Of a DNA stretch of 64,000 nt, positions 41,360 to 55,700 are shown one piece after another (the first letter of the stretch is position 1; every line of letters starts with the position of its first letter). The notes below the pieces were generated by a model that saw only the letters and a list, made by a program, of their open reading frames with translations, was not told the DNA's origin and searched no databases. The DNA is taken from positions 296,501 through 360,500 of the forward strand of contig CAJHNH020006902.1 in assembly GCA_905116865.2 (NCBI GenBank), written 5' to 3'. The stretch is from Candidula unifasciata. Taxonomy: Eukaryota > Mollusca > Gastropoda > Stylommatophora > Geomitridae. The position numbers were made by a program, and so were the translations under genes.

Positions 41360-41600
41360 AAGTAAAGTAAAGGACCCTTTTCCACGCCTTTAGGCATATA
41401 GGGCTAGACCTATATTTCATAGACCAATCAGCACAAGATGGGTGATGTGGTCAGTATCACGCCAGCCGCCTTTACATCCAGGGACTGCACCTGGAACCCA
41501 CTCAAGGCTGGGTCGACCTGGAAGCCAAGGTCATGTTTGAAAAAAGTCCAGCTCAGCCAGGGAGCGAACCCACTACCTTCTGATCCATGGCGAGCATATT
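41360..41600 (-). mobile_element. SINE family 2 copy
   Basis: gtaaaggacccttttccacg, gggctagacctatatttcat and gagcgaacccactaccttct are family words. It lies about 35 bp upstream of the STK40 exon acceptor. Confidence 0.8.
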
Positions 41601-41633
41601 AGTTTAATAACAGTTGAATCTTCTAATCCTCAG

Positions 41634-42778
41634 GATCCTGGTATAGTACTGGAATAGTAGCAAGATGAAAAGAAAAATAGGAGGGGATGATCCTCCATCT
41701 CCCAAAATTCCTCGGCTTCAGCAGTCTGGAGAAGAAGCTTCAACTAGCAGCGGAGGATTATCTTTTGTTTCATCTGCATGGTTAAGCTCTACAGGTGACT
41801 CTTCGCAAGGGCTGGAGTCAGGTGTTTCTAGTGCTAGTACATCTCCAGTATTGTCCAGCAATTCAGCAGAGTCATCTCAGGCAGATGATCCAGTCAGCGA
41901 GTCATCATCATCATCCCCCGGGGTAGGAGTGCTTGATGGCCCAGAGCTTTCAGGAGCTGCTCGAACAACAGCCATTACAGATTTGCCCATGGTGATATCC
42001 AGCAAGTTTGTGTCCTTAGTGGGTAGGAATTCACTAGTTGCACCAAGTGTGAGGCACCTTTCTGAAGGTCCACATTTGGATGTCAGTCCGATCGCAGGTA
42101 CAGGTGGAGATTTGTCATGTGGTCCTTTAAATCTAAATGATTTTGAAATGATTGGATCAAGTCCCTCATTTGAACGCCTAATGCCAGTGCCGGAAAGTGT
42201 CACCTGATGCTGCTGTGAGCACAGAAGATGTTGAGCAATCTGCTGTGGATAATTCTAGAAATGACCCATTAAGGTGCAGCCTGTCTCATACAACTCAAGA
42301 ACCTACAGCATCAACATGCAGAGGAAATGTTTGCATCATGTGACAGTGTGCATGGCAAACAAGTTCATAATGGTAATTCCACCGATAGATCTGATCAGAC
42401 TAGACTAAGCCCTGTCTTCAGGTTGGGACAGTCTCGTCTGGGAAAACATGCTTTATCTACTTCAAAATTAGCCACACCAGAGTTTGGTCAGACTTTGCCG
42501 AATGCCCATACATCCATAACTGTGTCTCCTGTTCCAACATACTCCACACCTATAAACAGTATCCCCAGACCAAACAGCCAAGCTAGTATCAGAAGTCCTG
42601 TTCCTCACCATTCAGTTTATGAGTCCAGCACTGGAAACCTTTTTAGAAGCATAGCTTCACCAGCACAGACACCATCGACATCTGCATCACCAGCTTCTTT
42701 ACGAATGACCATATCCAGACCTGATGGAGTTTGCCTCATGCCAAGGAGGAAGTCGCACTCTGAGTCAACAGTATCAAG
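41634..42778 (+). CDS. STK40: STK40 first coding exon (two frame breaks)
   Basis: Acceptor aatcctcag gives a short 5' UTR with an in-frame TAG at 41644, then ATG at 41665 (MKRKIGGDDPPSPKIPRLQQ); upstream non-coding exons are therefore likely. The sequence is Ser/Thr/Pro-rich. The frame from 41665 stops at 42205-42207, but coding-like sequence continues in the next frame (KVSPDAAVSTEDVEQSA) to about 42330, and then in the third frame (EEMFASCDSVHGKQ) to donor gtaata. Each shift equals one extra base (or two missing). Removing both restores phase 2 at the exon end, which is what the next exon needs. Confidence 0.75.
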
Positions 42779-45142
42779 GTAATATTAGAATGTAATGTCA
42801 CAACAGTAAGGACACAACCTTTTCTTCTACCTCCTACCCTGAGGAAAGTCTCCCGATTAACAAACATAACATTTCATTTACCGATCAGATCTTTCTTATT
42901 ATTATGCTAGTGTATATGAAGCTTTATTTATAGTTTTCTTTTCAATATTATAACCAAAATATATTTCACTGCAGGCTACACCTGGCTGCTGTAGCTGTTA
43001 CGGGTACCCTAATTATAACTTCTTGAGGTTGAATGGGGTACCTGGAATCTGCCTTGTTGGTCGGCCGTCCCGATTGTGATTTTTAAGGATTGTGAGTGTT
43101 GTCCATCAGGATGATGATGACCACTCTTTTTCATCAAGTATGAGTACGAAGACTGATGAGGCCGATGCGGGGCTGAAAAGTTCTTGTACAGTAAGGACAG
43201 GTACTGAGGGTTGTGCCAGGGAGGGGATCTCCTGCAGTCGTCTTTCTGTCCATCCTTTTCTTAATCAGTCTTGCTGTTCTGTTTGCTTTACATGTAGCCG
43301 CGCCCTTGTGTAGAGTTGCACGCCATGCATTTCGGTCTTGAGAGGCAGCCTCCCTTAGTTAGGATTGTATGGTGATTATCATAACAAAACATAACTTCCA
43401 AGAACATCTTGTACCTAGTTTAGACTGGGTCCACTGGAGCCTAGATCACTTATACAAATCTTTTGCAGTGACAATTTGTAGCTACTACCTTTGCTTTAGC
43501 AGGCGAGCATAATTAAGTAAACTAGCTACTTTCTCTTCAGCATTCTGTTTTGGGGTTCATTTCTGCAGATATCACCTGTATCCATTCATCTCTTTGATAA
43601 GTCTTCTGTTTCTAATTTTTGACTCCAAGCTTTTATAGGTCTGCCTGTATATCTCCCCACCATCTTTTTGGTCTGTCTCATGGTCCACTCCCATTCAGCT
43701 CTGTTGTATATCACATGTTTTGTCTCTAGAACTTCTTCTTCATGCTATGTGGCATTGGTAGTCATGTCTTTCTACAACCATCTGTCTCGTGTACTTTCAG
43801 TCAACTTTGACACAGATGATCCTCCACGCCATGATGCCAGACTGTCCGGCATCTGTTCTCTCGGTCTCCCTCTGCCTCCCCTCCCCTCCAACTGTCATTA
43901 TGAACTCCAGTTTTCCCCTTATCAGATGACCAAAGAATGTAGATTGTCTCTTTTTGTTGTGGGCAATCAGTTATCTTCAAGAGTTAGTTTCTTTCAAGAC
44001 ATCTTTCACTCTTTTTATCTGTCTAGGTCATTCTCATTATTCGTCCATAAAACCACATCTCCGCAGCTTCCAAATAATTTTTCACTAATCTGCTGTCCAT
44101 GGTTAACTTCTGTATATATAGCTTTTAAGAATTCTCTTTCTCGTTTCAATTGTCAAAGAAAGATTGCAAAATATTAACTTCATTTTGTAAAGTGCTACCT
44201 TTGCTTGAGGTATTCTACATTTGACTTCTTTAAATACATCTTCCATCTGATATTTTGGAACAGGTAGAAACAGACTCAGTAAACAAGGTGAGACTTATCA
44301 TCTAGCATCTAGACTTATTACCTAGTATGTTTATCCAAATGTAAATTGGTCACCTTTAATCATATGTATTCCAGATATGTTGGAATAGAAGGTTCATCTG
44401 CAAGAAGCCGGGGGCTAGCAGCCTTTTCTGATCTCAGTTCAGGATATCAGCCATTAAGCAACCAATCTCCACCATCTTCACATCCCTCATCTTCTACCTC
44501 AGCGTCAGCAAACACTTTAACATCATCATTAACAAGCAGTTCTGCATTATCAGCTGCGCCAGAAAGGGCTGTCAACTCGTCCGTCTCCAGGCATCTAGAA
44601 ATGTTACCCGGTTCTGTATCTGAAACATCTTCAAGGCAACCGCGTTCACAGTTGAATAGTGCAATGGTGTCCCGCATGAGGCAGATGTATAATTCTTGGA
44701 CAGCTGCAGTTGCTGCTTCTGGTGATACTCACGATGTGGACTCACGCATATATCTCTTACCTCTAGATGCTCTCGGCCAAGGTTTGAATCTTTTTTTTTT
44801 TAAAGTTATATATATATATATTTTAGTTGCATATCCTTTACAGGATGTTGTAAACCAGTCCCGACATTTGTTGGCTGTTTAATATAGACAAAGTATTCTA
44901 GTTTTAGAGAAATTTTGTTTGTCTATGAGCCAGTTCTTTTTGATGTTGAGATCCTGAAGACTGCTTGTCTTCATATTCTTTACAGATTGGCAAATGGTCC
45001 CTAACTCACATCTGTCTTTATGTTTTCACAGGAGAGATGCATGCCCACCACATCTGTACTTTAGTTACTTTGCTGATGTTTTGTCATTGGCTTTTTTAAC
45101 TCTTTCACAGCAAAAGGAGTTAACTTTTCTGACATGTAAATA

Positions 45143-45178
<36 letters not shown>

Positions 45179-45213
45179 GCCTAGAAGCCGACTAAAATTC
45201 CCAGAATAAAATT

Positions 45214-45253
<40 letters not shown>

Positions 45254-46355
45254 ATCTTACACAGGTCACTAATAACTTTTTTACAATGTTTTTTTATCTG
45301 CATTTTAAAATTCTCCTCCCCCAATATATAAAGAATTATAAAAGAGGTAACCAGTGAACACAAACAGAGCACAGCATTGCATGGAATACATTCCGGGAAA
45401 TAGGGGGGGGGGGGGGGGGGGAGACAGCACCTAAAATCATTATGTATCTGGTGACTCATGCCTTGACCATGTGACCTCTATCACTGAGGCTTTTCCACCC
45501 CCCCCCCCCCCCTCCCCCCCCCCCTTTCCCATGCTGTTTTTTGTTACAATATTTTCCTTTACTGGTCTAATAAACTTTGTGCAGGTGCAAATGGAACCAG
45601 TGGAGTTCGACTACACTTTTCCAGAATAAGTTACTGCAGACAGGCCGATGTAATTGCATTTATGGGTCTGTGTTATATAAGAAGTGATTAGATTTAGTCT
45701 TCTGTGGGCATCAGGGTTAAATTATTATAAATCAACTCGAATGTTCCTTGAGACCCAGAGAAATAGTGCTGTTTAACCTCCTCAATGCTGTGAAGTTTCC
45801 TTCTGGTTTCCATTGAATGGTCTCCATTATTTTTTAAAAATAAGTGAATAAATAAACAACAGATTTTTTTCTTCTTCTTTTTCTTCTTCTGCTTCTTCTT
45901 CTGCTTCTTCTTCTTCTTATTCTTCTTCTTCTTCTTCTGCTTCTTCTTCTTCTTCTTTTTCTTCTTCTTCTTCTTCTTCTTCTTCTTCTTCTTCTTCTTC
46001 TTCTTCTTCTTCTTCTGCTTCTTCTTCTTCTTCTCTTCTTCTTCTTCTTCTTCTTCTGTCTTCTTCTTCTTCTTAAATTCTTGTTCTTATTTTCTTCTGA
46101 GTTGATTCTTTCTTCTTCTTTTTTCTTCTTCTTCTTCTTCTTCTTCTTCTTTCTTCTTCTTCTTCTTCTTTCTTCTTCTTCTTCTTCTTCTTCTTCTTCT
46201 TCTTCTTCTTCTTCTTCTTTCTTCTTCTTCTGCTTCTTTCTTCTTCTTCTTCTTCTTCTTCTTCCTTCATTCTTCTTCTTCTTCTTCTTCTTCTTCTTCT
46301 TCTTCTTCTTCTTCTTCTTCTTCTTCTTCTTCTCTTCTTCTGCTTCTGCTTCTCT

Positions 46356-46390
<35 letters not shown>

Positions 46391-46694
46391 TTCTGCTTCT
46401 TCTTCTGCTTCTTACCTTCTGCTTCTTCTTCTTTTTCTTCTTCTTCTTTCTTCTTCTTCTTCTTCTTCTTCTTCTTCTTCTTCTTCTTCTTCTTCTTCTT
46501 CTTCTTCTTCTTCTTCTTCTTCTGCTTCTTCTTCTTCTCTTCTTCTGCTTCTTCTTCTTCTTCTTCTTCTTATTCTTCTTTCTTCTCTTCTTCTTCTTCT
46601 TCTTCTTCTTCTTCTTCTTCTTCTTCTCTTCTTCTTCTTCTTCTTTTCTTCTTCTTTCTTCTTCTTCTTCTTCTTCTTCTTCTTCTTCTTCTTC

Positions 46695-46726
<32 letters not shown>

Positions 46727-49700
46727 CATCATCTTCAGCATTCTGAACCCTTGCAGTTCATTGATGCAGATATCACCCGCCTCCATTCATACCTGGGATT
46801 GACTTTCTATTTCCAGTTGGTGACAACAGATGTTTGCAAGTCTGTCTGTATTTGTTCTCTCCACCCTCTTCATGGTCTGCCTGATGGCCTGCTGCCGTTC
46901 ACCTCTTTTGTGTACACAGTTTTTATCTCTTTGTTCTCTGCCTTTCTCTCGGTGTTCCCCAGCCATTACAGTTGACTAAATGATGATCATTGTTTGTAAT
47001 AAACCCTACAGGTGGCCTGACTGGCAGGAGAGCACTACCACCAAGAGGTATACTGCAGGGGGCCGGTCTGCCAGCTTGGTGGCATAGCTCTTTAATAGAA
47101 CAGCCAGACACGTCTCCAGACACTCCAAAATCATTTCCTTCTGTTGCAGATGAACAATTTTATGAAGAAATGGAACCGTCTTCACAAGTCAAGAACTACG
47201 CTTCATTAATAAAGAAAGCTGGTCCGTATATTTTAGGTGAGAGTTCAAATGTCCTGCTGAAATTTGTTAAGTTTTCAATGTAACCTTTTGATGACAAGAA
47301 AGTTGTTTGTCCAGCTTTGGGCTGACATGTTGCATTTAGACAGGACCCAGTGTGTCTGTATGACAGCTGCTGTTGTTGTTGTTGTTCAGCCATCACCAGT
47401 GATGGAGACAACTTTTTATCCAAAGTAGTGATGATGATAATTGGATGAAAGTGACTTGCACAAGGACTTGGATTTAAGTGAGGAAGAGTTGCACAGTTCG
47501 TCAACCTCACTCTCTCGCCTGTATCCAGCTTTATCTGGTGTCAGAACAATGTCCAGACGATTGAAAGTGTACCTAGGTGCAGTGGATGACCAAGGCTTCT
47601 TAAGTGCCCTGCCTTGGTCGAATCTGTCCACAGAGCCAGCTGGTAATCACCTTTTTGTGTGTCGAACCATAAGAGGTTTTGTCTGTACAGTGACAACTAT
47701 GGTATTGGCTGCAGAAGTACAGTGTGAAGACATGGCTATGATTATACAGTAGACTCTTCAATATGTGGCCTAATGTGGCTGAAGGTTAGGCTGGATTTAA
47801 AAAAAAAAAGCCGGATATGTCAGAGTTGTGTAAATACTCAGTTTCTACCCCTCCCATAAACATTTCATGCAAAACTAAGATTCATTTGCTCAGAGCACTT
47901 GCTATTAGTCCATTTACATATAGCTACGAAACGTGGGTCTCGAAAGGAAGATACACACATTGGATATGCCATGTTTCAGAAACATTCTTGGCATATTGTA
48001 CAGAGACCACATTAGAAACGAAGAGGTTTGCAGTGTAATTATACAGCACACTGGCAACTATGAACCTCTTTTAACCACAGCAAAAAGGCGAATGCCTAAA
48101 CTGGTATTTACTTACTTGACTTTGATGGTGTATTTGACTTTGTGTTTTTAATTTCTGACAGTAACAGTTTTTTAATGTGCAGATAAGTCATTGCTTTCTT
48201 GCCCTCTCAGAGATGGTTAGTTATCCTGTTCACTTCTCCAGCATCTGCATGATTTTGAAACAAGATCAGCTGCCCTTTAACATAATTAAATGCTTCTGTG
48301 TAAATTTTAAATGAGACTATTTCACCATCATCGTGTAGCAGGTCCTTTGCAGAACAATGCTCTTATCATGGTCTGCCTGAAAGAAACTGAGTCTTTGCCA
48401 GCTCTCCTGCCCCATGTACTCATATTCAAGTAGTCACATATGCCCTGTGCTATCTTCATGTTGGTCGGCCCCTGCCCCTCCTTCCTGGTACCATGCCTTC
48501 TGCTATTATTTTTTTTCCCAATCCTCCATGATGTTTGATATGGCCAAAAAATCAAGTAAATTAGACCATTTGCGGTACTTAAATTTTTCCTGTGGACTTG
48601 GACTTCCAGTATTCTCCCTGGTCTCTGGGTAGTGAAATCGGACGCCCGTGTGCATTGTTGCACATGTAAAAAATCCCCTGGCAGTTGGAAATCGAAAATA
48701 GAAGCCTAACGGCGCTGCCCGGGCAAAATTTGGAGTGTAAAATCTACCCAAAGTATTTCAGGATCCTCGCCGCTGCTACAGAGCCTGTGCACTCATACTT
48801 GAGTTAGAAGAAGAACGGAGCATTTATGGGTTACTACCTGTGTGCCATGATATTGTTCTGTTGTTGAAACTTTAAACTTCAAACTTCAATTTCTCCTGTG
48901 GGTTCAGGAGCGCCATTATGGGGTGTTACAAATAAATAGGCAATAGAGCTCACTGCTCTCCTAACAGGCAAATCGCAGCGTGGGCTAGTTAGAGGTGTTT
49001 AACTCCAAGTCAGAGCTCCGTCCCTATCTTCCGCAGCAAGCGAAGAGTTAAAATTCTGATGATACCAGTAACTGTCTGATTGTCTATCCGTCTTGCCTTT
49101 TCCCTGAGTGTCGAGTGTCGGCCAGATCCGCTGGTAACTTCTCACAGTGCCATTCTCCTCAGACTGTAATGATCTATCTGTGCCTCGGCATGGTTCACTC
49201 GCTTCTAAAAGGCTGTCACAAAATCCAGCTTGTCATATATCAGTTCACCACCAAATGGTGAAGAACCGGTCAGTCTATCTGCCTGCTCATTTCCCAACAC
49301 ACAGGCATACGTGGAGAAAATATCCAAAGGATGCTAACTACCCTGAATCTTTGAAGTGATGCTTGCCACTCTGCACAGAGCATGCCTGTCTCCACTTTTC
49401 TCAACATGCTCTGTGAGTGGATCTGCCTGAGACAAGGGTCCAGATGTCTGCATACAAATAAGTCAGATCTTTAAAATGGATGTACTCGCAAAACTCAAAT
49501 ACCTGATCAGAACTTGAGTCCTAGAAGTTACTACAATTTACTCATCATACTATTGAAAATCCTTGCCTGTGGCTTAGGGTGTGTGAAGACAATTCGTAAC
49601 CTGACATACTAGTTCTTCTTCAGCTGCAGGCAGTTTGGCAGCAGACTGCTACGCTTATTTAAAAAATGGTACAAGCGTTGAATTGTTCATAAACAACTGT

Positions 49701-52683
49701 GATTAATCAACTTACAATATTATGTATGAATATTGTCATAATTTTTCTGTGTGTGGCCTGAAGTAGTTTTACAATAATTGTTGTTTCCTGTTTGCCTGCT
49801 TGTAGGTCCTAGAATTGGGTCCTCACCTGTACACAGCATAGTTCAGTGTTTGGCCAGACGTGAGAAAACTAGCAAGTTTTACATCTTAAAGGTATATGTG
49901 AGGTCTAATGTTCACATATAAACTGAAGCAAGAGTGTTCACATATAAACTGAAGCAAGTGTTCACATATAAACTAAAGCAAGTGTTCACATATAAACTGA
50001 AGCAAGTGTTCACATAAAAACTGAAGCAAGAGTGTTCACATATAAACTGAAGCAAGAGTTTTCACTTATAAACTGAAGTAATACTGTATAAACTGCAAGT
50101 TTATTAGCATTGTGCTCATGGGGATCTGCATTAACTTAGGGGCTAGATGCCCGTCTGCTCACCTGAAAGTCTAGGGTTCCAATCTACGTCATGGTAGATA
50201 CTTTTCAAATGATACCTTAGCTCCCATGTCAGCATAGCCTAAAATGTGTATCAGGTAATGCACTGGGAACCACATTTGCATGAAAGCCAGGAAAATTGTC
50301 CATTACTTAACTGTTTGACTGTGTTCAGGTGTACATTGAAGAAACAGTCTTCAGGTACAACATGAATCACTATGTTCAGGTGTACATTGTGAAACATTGT
50401 ACAAAAACTAGTCTTCAGGTACAAAAATCACTCTGTTTAGGTGTACATTGAAGAAAAGTCTTCACTATCACTAAGTTCAGGTGTACTTCGAAGAAACAGT
50501 CTTCAGGTACAAACTGAATCACTATGTTCAGGTGTACATTGAAGAAACAGTCTTCAGGTACAAACTGAATCACTATGTTCAGGTGTACATTGAAGAAACA
50601 GTTTTCAGGTACAAACTGAATCACTCTGTTTAGGTGTACATTGAAGAAACAGTCTTCAGGTACAAACTGAATCACTATGTTCAGGTGTACATTGAAGAAA
50701 CAGTCTTCAGGTACAAACTGAATCACTATAAACTGAAGACAAATTGTTCAGATGTGAACTGAAGCTACATTGTTCAGTAATAAACTGAAGCTAGACAGTT
50801 CAGGTTATGAAGTGTGGAAGTAATGTTCAGATAATAAACTGAGGACAAATTGTTCAGATGAGAACTGAAGCTACATTGTTCAGTAATAAACTGAAGCTAG
50901 ACAGTTCAGGTTATGAAGTGTGGAAGTAATGTTCAGATAATAAACTGAAGACAAATTGTTCAGATGTGAACTGAAGCTACATTGTTCAGTATTAAACTGA
51001 AGCTACACAGTTCAAGTTATGAAGTGTGTAAGTACTGTTCAGATAATAAACTGAAGAAACATTGTTCAGATATAAACGAGCTACCATGCTCAGGTTATAA
51101 ACTGAACAACAACAACAAAACACTATACATGCATTGTTCAGACATAAACTGAAGCAACAGGGTTGAAACAGCTGAAACAGAAGAGAGTTTACAGAACCAT
51201 ATAGACCAAGTCAATACTAAAGTGTGAGAAATATAACATGAAGATTAAGTTAATTGTTCAGAAGAAGAAGAAGAAGAACAGGTTTGATGTATAAACTGAA
51301 GAAGTAATGTTCAGGTAAAAAAAACTGAAGAAATATTGTTCAGGTATAAACTAAGAAACAGTATTCCTCAAAAATAAACAGAAGCAACAGGGTGGACGCA
51401 TAAACTTAAACAGCAGTGTTCATGTATAAACTGGAAAAAAAAAAATTTAGGTAAAAGCCGAAGCAATATTTTTCATGTATAAATTGAAACACAATTTTTT
51501 TTGTTTAAAAGAAGTTGTAACGACCCTGCTGATTTGCATTATTAATGCTGGGATGGCCTGAAGGATTGTCGTCTGTGGAAGACTTAGTTTTAACCTGGTT
51601 TCAAGCAGCAGTTAAACTCAGCATGTTTGTGAGTTTGTCTAGCAGTCAGTGCAAGAGCAAGACTTATGTTCTGATTATCAGCCATCATTGTGGGAAACTG
51701 AGGCATTTTTCTTGCAGCTCTGCAGCATACCAAATAGTAGTCCTTTGCACAGCTGAGACAGTGGTTGAAAAAGGAAAGGTACTACAGATAGCAGAAAGAA
51801 AAATTAATGAGAGTTGACTTCTGTTTATTTCAGTAATTATGTAGTGTGTTGCTGCTCTTCTGCTTTTGTTATTTTTTCTGTATTGTGATGCTACTGCTGC
51901 TGCTGCTGCCATTCCTCAAAGCCGGATGTTAACCAGACTTCTTCAGCAGTCCAAGCTCTTGAGGTTCATTGCTGCAGATATCACCCACTTCCATTCAACT
52001 CTTTGGTTGGCCCTTCTCTTTCCACTTGGGTGTCGGCCCCGTGCTTCAGCCCCCACCCTCGAGGACCAGGGTATCTCTCTGTTCTCTATCCTTTTGGCTG
52101 TCTGGCTTGGGAGGTCTTAACTCCAGTATAGCTCTCAGGGTCGTTGAGAAACACAGGCTCTCCCCACCGAGAGGGGAGCTTGTGTTTCTCAACAACCAGA
52201 CTGGTGTTACCATTGTGAGAGTCCTAATTATAATCAAATAAATGAGGTATCTGGGATGTACCCTGTTGGTAAGTAACTTAGAATGAGACTTGAAGCCTCA
52301 GGGTGATCTGGCCTTCATGTAGCTACCTAGAAAGGGAAAAAAAACAGACAGATAGATCACCACCACCACTTGCCACATCAACCATTATCTCTAGATTTAT
52401 TTGTATGTTTCAGATTCTAACACTACCCGACCCAGCAAAGGAAACAACAGATGATCGACAGGGCAAAATGCTGATGTTAACAGAGTTCTCTCTCTTGTCT
52501 CATTTGAAGGACATGAAAGGTGTTGTTCACTGCATCGATTTTTTTAAGGTCAGTGCTGAATGAGCTGTCTTTAGTCATTTATTTTTCAAAAGGGCACCAT
52601 TGTACAACAGCTGAAATGCTGTTGGTGCCCAGCAGTGATTGACATTAAAAAATAAACTGTCTTTGCTGTCTGTATTTATGACT

Positions 52684-52782
<99 letters not shown>

Positions 52783-55700
52783 AACAATTAGGGGTTTTGG
52801 AGCTGAAATGCTACAGAAAGATTCTCAGAATACCAAAATGAAGGAAGATTGGCTAATGAAAAGCATGTTGTCTCTGAAGCTGAAATATTTTGGACATATC
52901 AAGTGCCATGGCGGATTAGAAAAAAAAATAACAGCAGAAGGCATGGTACCAGGAAGGAGAGGTAGGGACCGACCAACATGAAGATGGGCACAGGATATAA
53001 GTAAATCCTTGAGTGTGAAAGTACATGAGGCGGGAGAGCTGGTGAGAGACTGAGTTTCTTTCAGGCGGACTGTGATAAGAGCGATGTTCTGCAAAGGATC
53101 TGCTACATGAGGACTATATAATATGTGTATATATGTGTGTGTGTGTATATATATACACACACATACATACACAACATAATAAATATTTATGAGTTAGGGT
53201 TAATCACATCTGTGTCCCAAGGTTAAAAAAGCTTGACAACCCCTCCCCCACCCCCCTCTCCCACCACCTTTTTTCTCTCTCTCATGGCCACTCCTGCGTA
53301 TTTAGCCTCTTTAAAAGTATTGCACCCATGATATTTGATTATGGTTACTTACTGACTTTGACACATGTTATGACCACCCAAGGAACAGCTGGCCGAGCGG
53401 TTACAACATCGGATCCGCATGAGGGAGACGCGAGTTCTTCCCCCGGTGAGGTGAAGAACTTTTTCTGTCAGGGGTCAGAATTAGGCATCCTAACCTGCAC
53501 AGTCCGTGGCGACAGCCCTAGCCAGGCGGCCCTCAATCCTCAGGCTCAAGGTCCCTCTGACAATACCGCCCTATCAAGTAGTAAAACAGACAGAAGTGAC
53601 AGTGTGACCACCCACCTCCCTGACAGAAACAAAATCTGTTGCCTTGCTCAGGTTTTGAACCTAGGTCTCCAAAACGGAAGGTCAGCATTCTTAACATTCA
53701 CACGGCCCCTCTTCTGGCAAGCTGTTGAACGTATATTAGGGTTTGAAAACTTCCCACAGCCATTAAATGCTCAGAGTTGTTTATACAGTTCTGAAAAAAG
53801 ATATGCAGATAGCTTTGTAAGCAATAGCATCAATATATATTGAGATTGCCCTACTTTCTAGCTCAATTGGCTAAACCTGACTTCGCGGTGACCGGGTGAC
53901 GAACTCCTTGTGGTCCAGGCTCACTCCCAGGGTAGGCAGAAAAGCCACATTTCCCCCAGATTAACAGTACCTATCATGGAATCAAGACCGAAGGGTTGCG
54001 ATATCCATAGTACTGAGCCAAAGGGTTAACTTCTCATGGTTATGGATATTTTAAAAAAAAAATATTTGAGATCATTTGGCTGTTTGGATTCTTTCACAGG
54101 ATAAAGCTTTCGACCCCAAACAGAAATGTGAGGTTACGCGACTGTGTCTGCTGGTTGACTGCTTCATGCCCCATGACTATGATCCTGAGTCTCAGTACCT
54201 GGTCAACCTTCAGCACCATGTGATCCACGAGAAGAAGCTGGGCGAGAAGGAAGCCTTGATCATCTTCTGGGACATTGCCAGGATTGTTGAGCAGTTGCAT
54301 AAAGTGAGCTAGACTTATCCTTGTTTTTGTACACCCTCCCCCAACCTTTTTTAATAATATTAATTTATATCCTTTTTCTGATGTTGTTGACACCTCAAGG
54401 TTAAGTCAAGAGGATCGACTTCATGGCATTAGGTTTTATCCCATATGGCTTGGCCTCCCTTCGCAGAATGGCTAGCTGCCTGCCAAAAGCATTGCATAAA
54501 GTACGAACTCCGTAGCTGAGGTAATGATCCCCAGGGATCTCCGTAAATATTGCACTTGTAAACTGGACAACGGAGCCATGAAACAAACCCACGACCTCGA
54601 GAGCGTGAGGCAAACGGTTTAACCACTTCGCCAGGGAGACCCTCGTTGATACATAAAGCATTCACAAATGATCTCCCTTGCTGCCGACCTGCTGCTTTCA
54701 TGCCTCTGGTATCCGGTGTCATTTTAAATTTCTTCCTTTCCCTTTCTGCATTTAAGGTTCTTCTCCAGGTTTCCTTAAGTTGTATGTGTCTGCTGTTTCC
54801 CTTTGCCATCTTCATTGGATGACTGTCCTTGCCTAAGTATCACAAGGCATTCTGCAAACATGGCCAAGCAGTCTCTGACTTCTTCCTTTGATAATATATA
54901 TGTATGTTTGTTTGCACATTGGACGCTTATGTGTCTGTGTTTTGCACCTGCATGCTTGCATGGTTGTGTGTATGTCATATTAAAAGATGTGGTTGGTTTT
55001 GTTTCTTGTCCTGTAGGTTTCCCTGTGTGGGGTTCCGAGGCTCCAGTGTGGGACAAACAGGAATAGACCCACTGCCTCCCCAACAAGCATATCATATTAG
55101 TTGACTAACTGAGGGCTTCCTTCGAAGTCGGATTGGATCTGCCCAAATGGCAAGGAACAACCAGCTGCTCACAAATGTGTCATTAAAATGTATGTAAAAG
55201 GCAAAACTCAGGTCTTGGTACAAAGCCAAAGTCCAAATGGATGAACAGCCAGAAATTTCCGCATGAGCTTACAGCCGGTGAACAAAGAACACCACAATAA
55301 ATGGACAGAAACTTGCTCCAACTTAGACCTTAGACAGAATGGAAATAAAGCATGGACTTTAGTTAAAAACCTCTCCGGAGAAAGTAGAAGGGTGAACCCA
55401 AAACCAGTGACAGATGGGAGTAAGACAATCACTGAAGACAAGAAGAAAGCAGAACATTTCAATCATTATTTTGCCTCAGTTAACAGAGCAGGTAAGCTGT
55501 CAGAACTCAATAGAAAACAGCTCTCTCAGTTGAAGAAACAAGAGAGAGCTCCAACAGCCAGCGACTCCCTTTTTGAAAATGAATTTAGCATGGATGAACT
55601 AGAGCAAGCCCTGAAGAAATTAAAACCTAGAAAATCTCCAGGCCCAGATAAGATCCACAACGAATGCTGCTACATCTTGGCCGGTCTGGGAGAGAAGTAT

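Noticed and set aside
46073..46746. Ser/Phe/Leu-rich 221-codon ORF and the Lys/Glu-rich ORF opposite
   Set aside because: They come from the (TTC)n tract and have no start context or splice support.
50415..50726. 103-codon VIQFVPEDCFFNVHLN repeat protein
   Set aside because: The unit period is a multiple of three, so the frame stays open; the sequence is a plain tandem repeat.
53328..53843. 171-codon plus-strand ORF
   Set aside because: It coincides with a SINE family 6 copy and its flanks; no host homology was seen.
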